Shown here piece after piece: positions 50,751 through 62,269 of a DNA stretch of 64,000 nt (position 1 is the first letter of the stretch; each line of letters starts with the position of its first letter). The DNA lies in NCBI RefSeq assembly GCF_006538745.1, contig NZ_BJLR01000033.1, positions 103,930 to 167,929 of the forward strand, given 5' to 3'. The position numbers and the translations under genes were made by a program. Below the pieces are notes generated by a model. That model had not been told where the DNA came from. It saw only the letters and a program-made list of their open reading frames with translations, and did no database searches. The stretch is from Cellulomonas cellasea. GTDB taxonomy: Bacteria > Actinomycetota > Actinomycetes > Actinomycetales > Cellulomonadaceae.

Positions 50751-50900
50751 AGCCCGGCCCGGGGCCGGTCGCGGGCCCGGCTCGGGCGGACCCGCGCGGC
50801 TCCGCTCCGGGGGTCCTCGATCGGTCAGGATCGGAGAAGCCGCGCCACGGGCCCCCTGCCTAAGGTCGGGACGACGCACCGGCCCGACGAGGAGACCCCG

Positions 50901-51368
50901 ATGAGCACCACGCAGAAGACCGCCGAGCCCACGACGACGGACGGCACGGACGGCGCGTTCACCGCCGAGGAGCGCGCGGCGATGAAGGAGCGCGCCCGCG
51001 AGGTCCGGTCGCAGGCCCGCAAGGGCTCGGCGAAGCCCGATCCCGAGACCGAGGTGCTCGCGAAGATCGCCGAGATGACGGGCTCGGACCGGACGCTCGC
51101 CGAGCGGGTGCACGCGCTGGTCCGCGAGGTCGCGCCGGACCTCGCGCCGCGGACCTGGTACGGCATGCCCGCCTACGTCAAGGACGGCAAGGTCCTGTGC
51201 TTCTTCCAGTCGGCCGAGAAGTTCGGGGCCCGGTACGCGACCCTGGGGTTCAACGACGTCGCCCGGCTCGACGACGCCGCGATGTGGCCGACGGCCTTCG
51301 CGCTGACCGGGCTGAGCGACGAGGTCGAGGCTCGCATCCGCGAGCTCGTCGCCCGCGCGGCCGGCTGA
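50901..51368 (+). CDS. DUF1801 / YdhG-like protein
   Basis: A 155-residue cytosolic protein. A charged N-terminal stretch of about 60 residues is rich in Glu, Arg and Lys. The C-terminal 100 residues match the DUF1801/YdhG pattern: LVREVAPDLAPRTWYGMPAYVKDGKVLCFFQSAEKFGARYATLGF then LDDAAMWPTAFALTGLSDEVEARIRELV. ATG at 50901, AGGAGACCCCG upstream. Function unknown; the fold is sometimes linked to iron-chaperone-like annotation with little evidence. Confidence 0.85.
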   Translation: MSTTQKTAEPTTTDGTDGAFTAEERAAMKERAREVRSQARKGSAKPDPETEVLAKIAEMTGSDRTLAERVHALVREVAPDLAPRTWYGMPAYVKDGKVLCFFQSAEKFGARYATLGFNDVARLDDAAMWPTAFALTGLSDEVEARIRELVARAAG

Positions 51369-51421
51369 CCTTCACACGTCGACGCGGGACCTCACCTCGT
51401 CGACGTCGGCGATCACGTCGC

Positions 51422-51886
51422 TCATGCCTTCGAGGCGGCGACCGCCCCCGGTGACCCAGGTGCGCTGAACCACGTCGGCAGGACGCCGCGCCGCTCGAGC
51501 TCGAAGATCGCGAGCTGCCGGCGCTGGTGCAGGTTGATCGAGTACGCGAACGTCCTGTCCAAGGTCTCGGCCTCGAACGCGCGAGCCGACTCGGCTCGGG
51601 CCTGGAGCTTCGCCTTGTCGGCGTCCACCTGCGCCCGCATCTCCTGGAAGGCGTCGCTGCCCGGCCACTGGTTCGCGAGACCGGTGAGACCCTCCGTGAC
51701 GGACTCGAACAGGGCCGCGTGCTTCTGTGCGTCCGAGATCGACGTGATGGGCCCGCCGATGCGCTCGATCTCCTGTCGAACCCGCTCCGAGAGCGTGTCG
51801 ATCAACGGTAGGAGCGCCAGCAGCGCGCTCGTGTCGAGCGTTGCGTACAGGCGTTCCACACTGACGAGATCCTCGGCCTGGGTCAT
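51422..51886 (-). CDS. Uncharacterised helical protein
   Basis: A 154-residue protein that I do not recognise. ATG at 51886 begins MTQAEDLVSVERLYATLDTS; the frame extends 36 codons upstream without coding character. The middle is strongly helical (LLPLIDTLSERVRQEIERIGG, then AQVDADKAKLQARAESARAFEAETLDR), compatible with coiled coil. Trp residues in NQWPGSD and LPTWFS. No signal peptide or membrane helix. It is less Arg/Ala-biased and uses somewhat more A/T than its neighbours. It lies between DUF1801 (convergent) and ychF (same strand, 207 bp downstream). Confidence 0.6.
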   Translation of the reverse strand: MTQAEDLVSVERLYATLDTSALLALLPLIDTLSERVRQEIERIGGPITSISDAQKHAALFESVTEGLTGLANQWPGSDAFQEMRAQVDADKAKLQARAESARAFEAETLDRTFAYSINLHQRRQLAIFELERRGVLPTWFSAPGSPGAVAASKA

Positions 51887-52093
51887 GTCGCCGAGACTAC
51901 GGCGCCCACGCCACGGTGGGCCGGGTCGGGACGGCGCCGGCGAGACGTCACCCGCCCGAAGCGGGGCACACCGGGAGGACCGACGAAGGTTCACCCGCTC
52001 GGCATCAGCTTCCCCGACGAGTCACGTTGCACCGCAGCACGCGCAGGTGGGCCGCCTCCGCGACCAGGATCGTGGCGACACGACGACGTCTGC

Positions 52094-53179
<1,086 letters not shown>

Positions 53180-54793
53180 GACGCGCCATCCTACGGGGCG
53201 GCTCCCCGCGCGCGGTCCGGCTGCCGGTCCAGCCGCGGGTCCTGCGGCCGGTGGCGGCAGGTCAGCCGAAGGACACGAGCCGCTCGAGCAGCTCCGGGGC
53301 GCGCCGGTCGTACATCGACCCGCCGAGCCGGACGCCGAGCACCAGCACGAGCGCGCCGAGGCCGACCCCGACGACGAGCGCGAGCACGCCCAGGACCGTC
53401 GACCCCGTCACGACGCCCGCGACCGCGAGCCCCGTCGTCGGCAGCCCGAGGACGAAGACCGCGCCGGTCCCGAGCAGCTGGGCGAGCAGCCCCGCGCTCG
53501 CGCCGCCCTGCGCGGTCGAGAACGGGCTCTCCCCCGACTTGGGCACCTGGTAGACGAGGCGCGACGAGACCGCGCTCGCGACGCCGAGCGACGTCGCGAA
53601 GACCCCGAGCGACGCCCCGAGCACCGGCAGCGCGAGGGACCAGCGCCCGGTCAGCTGGAGCGAGACGAGCGCGAGCACGACCGTCACCGGGACGCCGAGC
53701 ACGCCGGCCGCCCACGCGCGTCCGGCCCGGTCGACGCGGCCGTCGATCGGCGCGGCCACGTGCGTCCAGAACGGCGTGCCGTCGTACGCCACGTCCGCCG
53801 AGACCGTCCAGCCCATGAGGTAGCCGACGAGCGGGCCGAGCAGGAGCATGACCCAGCCGTCGCCCGCGCTGAACCAGAGGATCACCGGGAGCAGCGGCAC
53901 GATCACGACGCCCGCGGCGTACCGCGAGTCGCGCAGCCAGTAGGTCAGGCAGCGTGCGGCGACCGCGCCCGTCGGCGTCGCCGGGAGCCGGCCGAAGAAC
54001 CCGAGGCCGCGCGTGCGGCTGCGGGTCCGGCCGTCCTGCGGTCCGCGCACGAGGGCCGCGTCGAGCCCGCGCGACCAGGCGACGAGCAGCACGGCGAGGG
54101 TCCCCAGCGCGATGCCGAGCTTCGCGAGCCCGGCCGCCCAGTCGCCCTCGGCGGCGTCCGCGGTCAGCGCCCACGGCGCCCCGAACGGCGTCCAGCCGAG
54201 CACCCGGACGACGTCGGGCCAGATGTCCTCGGTGCCCGAGAGCCGCTCCTCGAGCACGCTGCCGATCGGCCCGATGAGCATGAAGGGCAGGAAGGCCGCG
54301 ACGGCCGCGACCTCACGGAACCGGCGCCGCGTCACGAGCGGCGCCAGCACCGTGGTCGTGGTCCGGGAGCCGACGACGCACAGCGCGAGCCCGAGCAGCG
54401 CGCCGACGACCGCCGGCCCGAGCGCCTGCGGCTGGCGCCACCAGGTGCCGACGGTCCCGAGGGTGATGAGCGTCGTCGCGATGCCCGGGACACCGACGAG
54501 ACCGACGACGCTCAGCCCGGCGATCATCGTGCGGCGCGGGAGCGGCAGGGTCGCGAACCGTGCCGGGTCGACCGTCGAGTCGACGCCGAACGCGACGAGC
54601 GGCACGACCCACCACCCGAAGACGAGCAGGCTGCCGCCGAGCACGAGCGCGAGGCGGACGACCTCGACGTCCTGGGTGCTCAGCGCGGCGAGCGCCACGA
54701 GGACCGCCGCGACGATGCCGAGCCCGTACAGCAGCCCCAGCACGAGCCCGACGACCTGCCACGCGCTGCGCCGTAGCCCGTTGCGGAGCAGGG

Positions 54794-55630
<837 letters not shown>

Positions 55631-55730
55631 CGCGCCAGGATAGTCCGGCCCGCTGACCTGCGGGCCCGCTCCGAGCGGCGACCTGCGGGTCGCGCGGACC
55701 GTGTCGGTGCGCTCTGGCATGGTGACCGCC

Positions 55731-57056
55731 ATGGACCTCCTCCTCCCGGTCGCCGCGCTCCTCGTCGGGTGCCTCGTGGGCTGGCTCGCGTCGGCCGCGC
55801 GCTCCGCCGGGCGCCTGCGCGCCGCCGAGGTCGACGCGGTGCGCGCCCGCGCCCGGCTCGAGGCCGAGGGCGCCGCGCACGCGGAGCGGCTCGAGGCGAT
55901 CGCGGCGGACCAGGCCCGCCAGGCCGAGCAGTTCCGCGCGCTCGCGGCGGACGCGCTCGCGGACAACAACGAGCACTTCCTGGCGCTCGCCGACCAGCGC
56001 CTCGCCGCGAGCCACCAGACGCAGGCGGGCGAGCTCGCGCAGCGCGAGCAGGCCGTCCGGGCGCTGGTCGAGCCGCTGAGCCGCACGCTCGACGCCGTGC
56101 GCTCCGAGCTGACGACCGCCGAGCGGGCGCGCGTCGAGGGGCACGCGTCGCTGCGCGAGCAGGTGCGGGCGATGCGCGAGCAGTCGGAGCTGCTGCGCAC
56201 CGAGACCGCCCAGCTCGTGACGGCGCTCCGGTCGTCCCAGGTGCGCGGGCGCTGGGGCGAGATCCAGCTGCGCCGGGTCGTCGAGTCGGCCGGCATGCTC
56301 GCGCACGTCGACTTCGTCGAGCAGGCGCAGGTGCGCACCGACGACGGGCTCCTGCGCCCCGACATGGTCGTCCGGCTCGCCGGCGGCAAGCAGGTCGTCG
56401 TCGACGCCAAGGTCGCGTTCCTCGGCTTCCTCGACGCCTCGACGACGAGCGACGAGGCCGTGCGCGCCGACCGGCTCGCGGCGCACGCGCGCCACGTGCG
56501 CGCGCACGTCGACGACCTCGCCGGAAAGCGCTACTGGGACCAGTTCGCGCCCGCGCCGGAGTTCGTCGTGATGTTCGTGCCCGCCGAGTCCTTCCTGCAC
56601 GCCGCGCTCGACGAGGACCCGACCATCGTCGAGTACGCGTTCGAGCGCAACGTCGTGATCGCGACCCCGATGACCCTGCTCGCGCTCCTGCGGACCGTCG
56701 CCTACGCCTGGCGGCAGGACGCGCTCGCGTCGAACGCGCAGGCGGTGCTGAGCCTCGGCAAGGAGCTGCACGGGCGGCTCGCGACGCTCGGCTCGCACCT
56801 CGCCCGGCTCGGCCGCTCGATCGACGCCGCCGCCGGCGCCTACAACCAGACCGTCTCCTCGCTCGAGACGCGCGTGCTCGTGAGCGCCCGGCGCTTCTCC
56901 GACCTGCACGTCGTCGACGCGGACCTCGAGACTCCCCCGGCGTCGAACCCGCGCCTGTCCGCGGTCAGCGCCCCGGAGCTCGTCGCGTTCGCGAGCGAGC
57001 ACGCCGTTGCGCTCGACGACCTGGGCGGGGGCGGTCACGCGGCGTCCCACGGGTAG
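55731..57056 (+). CDS. rmuC: DNA recombination protein RmuC
   Basis: RmuC family protein, 441 residues, linked to limiting repeat-mediated inversions. It starts with a membrane helix (LLLPVAALLVGCLVGWLASAA), then a long coiled coil (about 35-150, rich in Ala/Arg/Glu/Gln), then the RmuC nuclease-like domain: RGRWGEIQLRRVVESAGML, VVVDAKVAFLGFLDA, and VVMFVPAESFLHAALDEDP. ATG 55731 is preferred; ATG 55719 is possible. Divergent from the ABC exporter genes (101 bp). Confidence 0.92.
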   Translation: MDLLLPVAALLVGCLVGWLASAARSAGRLRAAEVDAVRARARLEAEGAAHAERLEAIAADQARQAEQFRALAADALADNNEHFLALADQRLAASHQTQAGELAQREQAVRALVEPLSRTLDAVRSELTTAERARVEGHASLREQVRAMREQSELLRTETAQLVTALRSSQVRGRWGEIQLRRVVESAGMLAHVDFVEQAQVRTDDGLLRPDMVVRLAGGKQVVVDAKVAFLGFLDASTTSDEAVRADRLAAHARHVRAHVDDLAGKRYWDQFAPAPEFVVMFVPAESFLHAALDEDPTIVEYAFERNVVIATPMTLLALLRTVAYAWRQDALASNAQAVLSLGKELHGRLATLGSHLARLGRSIDAAAGAYNQTVSSLETRVLVSARRFSDLHVVDADLETPPASNPRLSAVSAPELVAFASEHAVALDDLGGGGHAASHG

Positions 57057-57175
57057 ACGACGCGTCCCGTCGCCCGGCGGTCGCCGTCACGGGTGGCGGT
57101 CCAGCACCCGGGCTGCGGCGTCCAACCGGTGGGCAGCCCTCTCCCGCGGGCTCGGGGCGCGGCAAAGATGCCGGG

Positions 57176-57604
57176 ATGACCGAAATGACGGACCACGGGA
57201 TCCCGGTCGCCACAGGCAGCGCACGCGCGGGTGTCGTCAGCATCTACATGACGACCCTGCGACCGGACGAGCTCGACGCCTACCGGGTCGTGGCGTCCGA
57301 CGACCACGGTGTCCGCGAGCCGTTCCGGTTGGAGGTCGACTCCGGGCTCACCTCGGTCGACCCGGAGCTGCTGGAGGTCGACGCGTTCGTGGAGTCCGCC
57401 GACGACCCGGTCGCCGAGCTGACCGGCTACTCCGCGGGCGCGTCGTTCGCCGACGCTGCCGCGGTGGACCTGGCCCGGTTGCGCGGGCCACAGCACACGG
57501 GCCTCGTCCTGGTGTACGACCACGACGCGCGCCGCGGCTCGGGCACACCGGACGGCTCCCCTCTCGCGCTCATCGGCGTGTACGCCTACGACTGGCGCGT
57601 CTGA
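57176..57604 (+). CDS. Uncharacterised small protein, possible Imm22-like immunity protein
   Basis: A 142-residue acidic protein with no signal or membrane helix. ATG at 57176. The pattern VVSIYMTTLRPDELDAYRVV, LEVDAFVESADDPVAELTGYSAGASF and HTGLVLVYDHDARRG then LALIGVYAYDW resembles my memory of Imm22/DUF4284 immunity proteins (SIWxG, acidic linker, SYxxSF, nVxLxYDxxY, fiGxFxY). This is an unaided comparison, so treat it as a hypothesis. No toxin or polymorphic-toxin C-terminus is visible nearby, so it would be an orphan. Composition is less extreme than neighbours. Confidence 0.55.
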   Translation: MTEMTDHGIPVATGSARAGVVSIYMTTLRPDELDAYRVVASDDHGVREPFRLEVDSGLTSVDPELLEVDAFVESADDPVAELTGYSAGASFADAAAVDLARLRGPQHTGLVLVYDHDARRGSGTPDGSPLALIGVYAYDWRV

Positions 57605-57605
57605 C

Positions 57606-57627
57606 CGGGGCACCTCCGCGGGCCCCG
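57606..57627. terminator. Small hairpin in the convergent gap before the MFS gene
   Basis: CGGGGC (57606-57611) and GCCCCG (57622-57627) form a 6-bp stem with a 10-nt loop between the stops of the Imm22-like and MFS genes. Confidence 0.4.
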
Positions 57628-57634
57628 TCGGGCG

Positions 57635-58900
57635 TCAGCGCGGGCGGGCTGCCGTCGCCCGGCGGTCGACGAGGCGATCGGACGCCGCCCGGCAGACGAG
57701 CAGCACGGTGGCGAGCGCGCAGAGCGCGACACAGACCCAGAACACGCTCCGGTAGCCCGCCTGCGTGGCGACGAGCCCGAGCAGCACCCCCGCCGACATC
57801 TGCGCGACCGGGAAGGTCACCGAGTAGAGCGACGACACCGCGCCGGACCCGCCGGGGACCTCCTCCTGCACCATCACCAACGGGATCGTCGTGAAGACCG
57901 CCGTCCAGACGGCGTTGAGGACCTGCAGCGCGACGAGGGCCGCAGGCGAGTCCGCCAGCGGCACGAGGCTGAAGAACCCGACGGCGACGACCGCGGCCCC
58001 GATCGTGACGCGGAGCCTGCCGATCCGGTCGGCCACGCGCCCCACCAGGATCATCAGGGGGATCTCGATCGCCGCGCACAGCGCCGCCATCACGCCCACC
58101 AGGGTCGCGGACAGGCCCAGGTCCTGGGTGACGTAGAGCGCGACGTCGATGAGGTAGAGCTGGTCGGCCACGTTCACCGCGACGACCGCGGCGAGCAGGA
58201 GCCACGTCCGGCGCGGCACGGAGGTCAGCACGCGGCCCGGTCGGGGCCGACGGACGCCGTCAGGCACCGTCGCGGCCGACCGTTCGGACCGGACGCGCAC
58301 GGCCGGGAACAGCCACCGGCTGAGCACGGCCGTCACGAGGAGCAGACCCGCGGCGCACGCATACATGGGACCGAAGCCGAACTGCGTCAGGAGCAGGAGA
58401 CCGAGCGGCGGGCCGACGATCCACCCCGCGGAGAAGACGGACCTCACCGCGGAGCTGAACGGTGTGAGCTCGCGACCCGTGGTGTCCGCGAACTCCTTGA
58501 CGTAGGCGAAGATCTGGGAGATGTAGGCCTCGTTGAGGCTCAGCAGCACCGCCCCGGTGACGAGCACCACGGCGTAGGTCGGGACGGTGCTGAAGACCAG
58601 TGCGGCGGCGGCACCCGCGAGCGCCGCCGCGGCGAGGACGATCCTCCTGTCGGCCAGGCGGTCCGAGGACCAGCCGACCACGAGGCTGACGGCGACGGCG
58701 GTGGCGGCGCACACGGTGACGTAGGTGCCGATGAGGCCCGGGCTCGCACCCACGGCGTCCGCGAGGAACAGGCTCGTCGTCGTCCCGAAGACCGCCATCG
58801 TGACGGCGTAGCCGCCGGTCACCATCCCCAGCGACGCCGCCGGCCGGTTCGACAGGCGCGTCGCCGTCGGAGGTGGGGTGCTGGTGCGCAGGGTGCTCAT
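57635..58900 (-). CDS. MFS transporter, sugar-efflux (SET)-like
   Basis: A 421-residue secondary transporter with 12 helices in two halves. ATG at 58900 follows GAGGAGCACC. MFS loop motif A-like GWSSDRLADRRIV after helix 2 and its repeat GRVADRIGRLRV in the second half are present. QIFAYVKEFADTTGRELTPFSSAVRSVFSAGWIVGPPLGL is reminiscent of SetA/SetB sugar-efflux proteins. Upstream DNA has two palindromes that may be regulator sites, so expression is probably inducible. Substrate unknown. Confidence 0.85.
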   Translation of the reverse strand: MSTLRTSTPPPTATRLSNRPAASLGMVTGGYAVTMAVFGTTTSLFLADAVGASPGLIGTYVTVCAATAVAVSLVVGWSSDRLADRRIVLAAAALAGAAAALVFSTVPTYAVVLVTGAVLLSLNEAYISQIFAYVKEFADTTGRELTPFSSAVRSVFSAGWIVGPPLGLLLLTQFGFGPMYACAAGLLLVTAVLSRWLFPAVRVRSERSAATVPDGVRRPRPGRVLTSVPRRTWLLLAAVVAVNVADQLYLIDVALYVTQDLGLSATLVGVMAALCAAIEIPLMILVGRVADRIGRLRVTIGAAVVAVGFFSLVPLADSPAALVALQVLNAVWTAVFTTIPLVMVQEEVPGGSGAVSSLYSVTFPVAQMSAGVLLGLVATQAGYRSVFWVCVALCALATVLLVCRAASDRLVDRRATAARPR

Positions 58901-59219
58901 GGTGCTCCTCGACTGCCGTCCGGTCACAGGCGGCGGCAGCAGTGCGGGGACCTCGTCCGCCGCACGGGCCCGCGTCGCCATCCCCGTCGAGGGATCGAGC
59001 GCGAGCAGATCGAGAGCTCTCGGGGCGCCGCAGGGCGACTGAGGCAGCGGCGTGCGCTTCCGATCACTTCTCGTCGGGAACGCTATACGGTGCGGAAACC
59101 CGACCGATCACCCGGTATCTCCTGGGAGATGCAACGTCCACCCGAGCGTCGCCGCGCCCCGGGGCCGGCGCGCACACGGGGTCGCGCGGACGCGGACCTC
59201 GCGCCGGGGCGGGCCGACG
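58901..59219. promoter_or_regulatory. 319-bp region upstream of the MFS gene with two palindromes
   Basis: No gene is visible. A perfect 12-bp palindrome CGAGAGCTCTCG (59011-59022) lies about 110 bp before the MFS ATG. Another, ATCTCC-TG-GGAGAT, lies at 59117-59130. Between them, TATAGC on the minus strand near 59083 is a candidate -10. Also two GATCGAG direct repeats near 58993 and 59008. Fits a repressor-controlled transporter promoter. Confidence 0.45.
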
Positions 59220-60242
59220 TCAGATCGGCTGGACGCTCAGCTCGCGTCGCGCGCCGCGGCCCGGGTTGCCGCCGCTCTTCTTGAGCGTCGTCCGCAGCTC
59301 CTTGGGGAGCGAGAACATGAGGTCCTCGGTCGCCGTGCGGACCTCCTCGACGTCGCCGAAGCCGTGCGCCGCGAGCGCGTCGAGCACGTCGCGGACGAGG
59401 ATCTCCGGGACCGACGCCCCCGAGGTCACGCCGACGGTGGTGACGCCCTCGAGCCACGCGGGGTCGATCTCCGCGGCCTTGTCGATCCGGTAGGACGAGC
59501 GGGCGCCTGCGTCGAGCGCGACCTCGACGAGCCGCACCGAGTTCGAGGAGTTCGCCGAGCCGACCGTGAGCACGAGGTCGCACGCCGGAGCGAGCTTCTT
59601 GACGGCGACCTGGCGGTTCTGCGTCGCGTAGCAGATGTCGTCGCTCGGCGGGTCCTGCAGGGTCGGGAAGCGCTCACGCAGCCGGCGGACGGTCTCCATC
59701 GTCTCGTCGACCGACAGCGTCGTCTGCGAGATCCACACGACCTTGTCGGGGTCGCGGACCGTGACCGAGTCCACGTCGTCGGGCGAGTTGACGACCTGGA
59801 TGTGGTCCGGCGCCTCGCCGTACGTGCCCTCGACCTCCTCGTGGCCGTCGTGGCCGATGAGCAGGATGTCGTAGTCGTCGGACGCGAAGCGCACTGCTTC
59901 CTTGTGCACCTTCGTCACGAGCGGGCACGTCGCGTCGATGGTCTCGAGCGAGCGCGCGGCCGCCGCGGCGTGCACCGCGGGCGAGACGCCGTGCGCCGAG
60001 AAGACGACGCGCGCGCCGACCGGGACCTCGTCGGTCTCGTCGACGAAGATCGCGCCGCGGGCGGCGAGCGTCTCCACGACGTGCTTGTTGTGGACGATCT
60101 CCTTGCGGACGTACACCGGGGCGCCGTAGTGGTCGAGCGCCTTCTCGACGGCGACGACCGCGCGGTCCACGCCGGCGCAGTACCCGCGGGGCGCGGCGAG
60201 CAGGACCCGCTTGCGCGCGGGGGTCGCGGTATCGAGGTTCAC
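59220..60242 (-). CDS. ispH: 4-hydroxy-3-methylbut-2-enyl diphosphate reductase
   Basis: Last enzyme of the MEP isoprenoid pathway, a [4Fe-4S] reductase of 340 residues. Cluster cysteines are in [12 protein letters not shown] (Cys22), [12 protein letters not shown], and VGSANSSNS region with upstream ICYATQNRQ. The catalytic [11 protein letters not shown]lu segment and HNKHVV motif are intact. GTG start at 60242. It is divergent from xseA across 224 bp, the arrangement seen in mycobacteria (lytB2-xseA). Confidence 0.96.
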   Translation of the reverse strand: MNLDTATPARKRVLLAAPRGYCAGVDRAVVAVEKALDHYGAPVYVRKEIVHNKHVVETLAARGAIFVDETDEVPVGARVVFSAHGVSPAVHAAAAARSLETIDATCPLVTKVHKEAVRFASDDYDILLIGHDGHEEVEGTYGEAPDHIQVVNSPDDVDSVTVRDPDKVVWISQTTLSVDETMETVRRLRERFPTLQDPPSDDICYATQNRQVAVKKLAPACDLVLTVGSANSSNSVRLVEVALDAGARSSYRIDKAAEIDPAWLEGVTTVGVTSGASVPEILVRDVLDALAAHGFGDVEEVRTATEDLMFSLPKELRTTLKKSGGNPGRGARRELSVQPI

Positions 60243-60466
60243 GACCTCAGTCTAGGCAACGGCTCGTCCGCGCGGGCCGGCGCGGGTGCGTGGGGTGGGT
60301 CACCCCTCGGGCGGGAATGCGCAGGTCCTGCGGGGATGGCGTGTGGGGCGGCCTGCGACGGCCCGCCCGGGCGGGGCGGACGGCTCGTCGGGACGGTGCA
60401 CCGGGACCCGCGGTCGGGCGCCCCGCGGCCGCAGGTCGTGTCCGCGGGTCGTGGCAGGGTGTGCGC
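60243..60466. other. 224-bp divergent region between ispH and xseA
   Basis: Must carry both promoters. AGGGTG before the xseA GTG (60456-60461) is the only recognisable translation signal. No operator or RNA gene is apparent. Confidence 0.3.
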
Positions 60467-61852
60467 GTGAGGTCGACGGGTGAGGCGCAGGACAGCGGAC
60501 GCACGGGCGGAGCCGCGCCCTCGGGCGGTGCGGGCCCGGCGTCAGGTCCCGCGGCGGCGCGCCTGGCGGGGACGGGCTCGACAGCGCCTGCGGCCGCGGA
60601 CCCCACGGACGCGACCGCACCCCGTCGCATGCCGCTCCGCGCGCTCGACACCACCGCCGAGCGCCCGTGGCCGGTCCGGCTGCTGTCCTCGAAGATCGCC
60701 GAGTACGTCGCGCGCATGGCGCCCGTCTGGATCGAGGGCCAGGTCGTCCAGCTCAACCGGCGCCCGGGCGCCGGCGTCGCGTTCCTCACGCTGCGCGACA
60801 CGGACGTCGACATGTCGCTCCCGGTGTCGCTCAAGGTCGGCGTGCTCGCGGCGTCCGGGGCGGCCGTCGAGGAGGGCGCGCGGGTCGTCGTGCACGCCAA
60901 GCCCGAGTTCTGGACCAAGCGCGGGTCGCTGCAGATGCAGGCCGACGCCGTGCGGGCCGTGGGGGTCGGCGAGCTGCTCGCCCGGATCGAGCACCTCAAG
61001 GGCGTCCTCGCCGCGGAGGGGCTCTTCGACGCGCGCCGCAAGGTCCCGCTGCCGTTCCTGCCGCGCGTCGTCGGCCTCGTGTGCGGGCGGGAGTCCAAGG
61101 CGGAGCACGACGTCGTGGTCAACGCCCGGGCGCGGTGGCCCCAGGTCGAGTTCGAGATCCGCGAGGTCGCGGTCCAGGGCGTCGGTGCGGTCGCGCAGGT
61201 CAGCGCGGCGATCGCCGAGCTCGACGCGGACCCCCGGGTCGAGGTCATCGTGGTCGCGCGCGGCGGTGGCGCGGTCGAGGACCTGCTGCCGTTCAGCAAC
61301 GAGGCGCTCGTGCGCGCGGCGGCCGCGTGCCGCACGCCGCTCGTCAGCGCGATCGGCCACGAGACCGACTGCCCCCTGCTCGACCTCGTGGCGGACTACC
61401 GCGCGTCGACGCCGACCGACGCCGCGAAGCACGTCGTGCCCGACGTCGGCGAGGAGCGTGCGCGCCTGACGCAGGCCCGCAGCCGCATGCGGGGGGCGCT
61501 CGTGCACCGGCTCACGCGCGAGCAGCACGGGCTCGACGCGCTGCGGAGCCGCCCGGTGCTGGCGGCACCGGTGCGGCTCGTCGAGACGCGCGAGCAGGAC
61601 GTGCACCGCCTGCGCGACGGTGCGCGACGCGCGCTCGAGCAGGCGGTCGTGCGCGCCGGGGCCGACACCGCCCGGCTCGCCGCGCAGGTCCGGGCGCTCT
61701 CGCCGGCCGCGACGCTCGCCCGCGGCTACGCGGTGGTCCAGCGCGCCGACGGGGCGGTCGTCCGCGACCCGCAGGACGTCACGCAGGGCGAGGACCTGCG
61801 CGTCCGGGTCGCGCACGGCGAGATCCACGCGGCGGTCACGAGCGGCGACTGA
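60467..61852 (+). CDS. xseA: Exodeoxyribonuclease VII large subunit
   Basis: Large subunit of the single-strand nuclease ExoVII, 461 residues. A disordered Ala/Gly-rich head of about 45 residues precedes the OB-fold domain (VWIEGQVVQLNRRPGAGVAFLTLRD). The catalytic core has LPFLPRVVGLVCGRESKAEHDVV, VEVIVVARGGGAVEDLLPF, and SAIGHETDCPLLDLVADYRASTPTDAA, all intact. The C-terminus contains long helices (LTREQHGLDALRSR) and LARGYAVVQR. GTG 60467 or 60461 are possible starts. Confidence 0.96.
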   Translation: MRSTGEAQDSGRTGGAAPSGGAGPASGPAAARLAGTGSTAPAAADPTDATAPRRMPLRALDTTAERPWPVRLLSSKIAEYVARMAPVWIEGQVVQLNRRPGAGVAFLTLRDTDVDMSLPVSLKVGVLAASGAAVEEGARVVVHAKPEFWTKRGSLQMQADAVRAVGVGELLARIEHLKGVLAAEGLFDARRKVPLPFLPRVVGLVCGRESKAEHDVVVNARARWPQVEFEIREVAVQGVGAVAQVSAAIAELDADPRVEVIVVARGGGAVEDLLPFSNEALVRAAAACRTPLVSAIGHETDCPLLDLVADYRASTPTDAAKHVVPDVGEERARLTQARSRMRGALVHRLTREQHGLDALRSRPVLAAPVRLVETREQDVHRLRDGARRALEQAVVRAGADTARLAAQVRALSPAATLARGYAVVQRADGAVVRDPQDVTQGEDLRVRVAHGEIHAAVTSGD

Positions 61853-61975
61853 GGGCACGGCGGGCTCCCGTCCGACGGTGCGCGGGGCCGGGTCCGCTCG
61901 GTCCCCCGCACCCGGACGCCCGCCCGTCGTGACCGTCCGCGCGCGAGGTGGGCGGGTGCTGGTTGACTTGACCTC

Positions 61976-62269
61976 GTGCCGAAGACGACCGAGCCCGCGC
62001 CCACACCCGCTGTGCCCCTCGACGACGCCCACGACCTGAGCTACGAGCAGGCGCGCGACGAGCTCGTCGCCGTCGTCGCCCGGCTCGAGGCCGGCGGGGC
62101 GACGCTCGAGGAGTCCCTCGTCCTCTGGGAGCGCGGCGAGGTGCTCGCCGCCCGCTGCCAGGAGTGGCTGGACGGCGCGCGCGAGCGCCTCGCGTCCGCC
62201 CGGGGCGACGACCCCGGCCCGGACGCCGAGCCGTCCGACGCCGCGACGACCGCGGGCGGTGCGCGATGA
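61976..62269 (+). CDS. xseB: Exodeoxyribonuclease VII small subunit
   Basis: Small partner of XseA, 97 residues. The conserved helical hairpin is clear: [53 protein letters not shown] Pro/Thr head and a Pro/Asp/Ala tail flank it. GTG start at 61976, 123 bp after xseA. The stop overlaps the PfkB kinase ATG (ATGA at 62266-62269). Confidence 0.95.
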   Translation: MPKTTEPAPTPAVPLDDAHDLSYEQARDELVAVVARLEAGGATLEESLVLWERGEVLAARCQEWLDGARERLASARGDDPGPDAEPSDAATTAGGAR

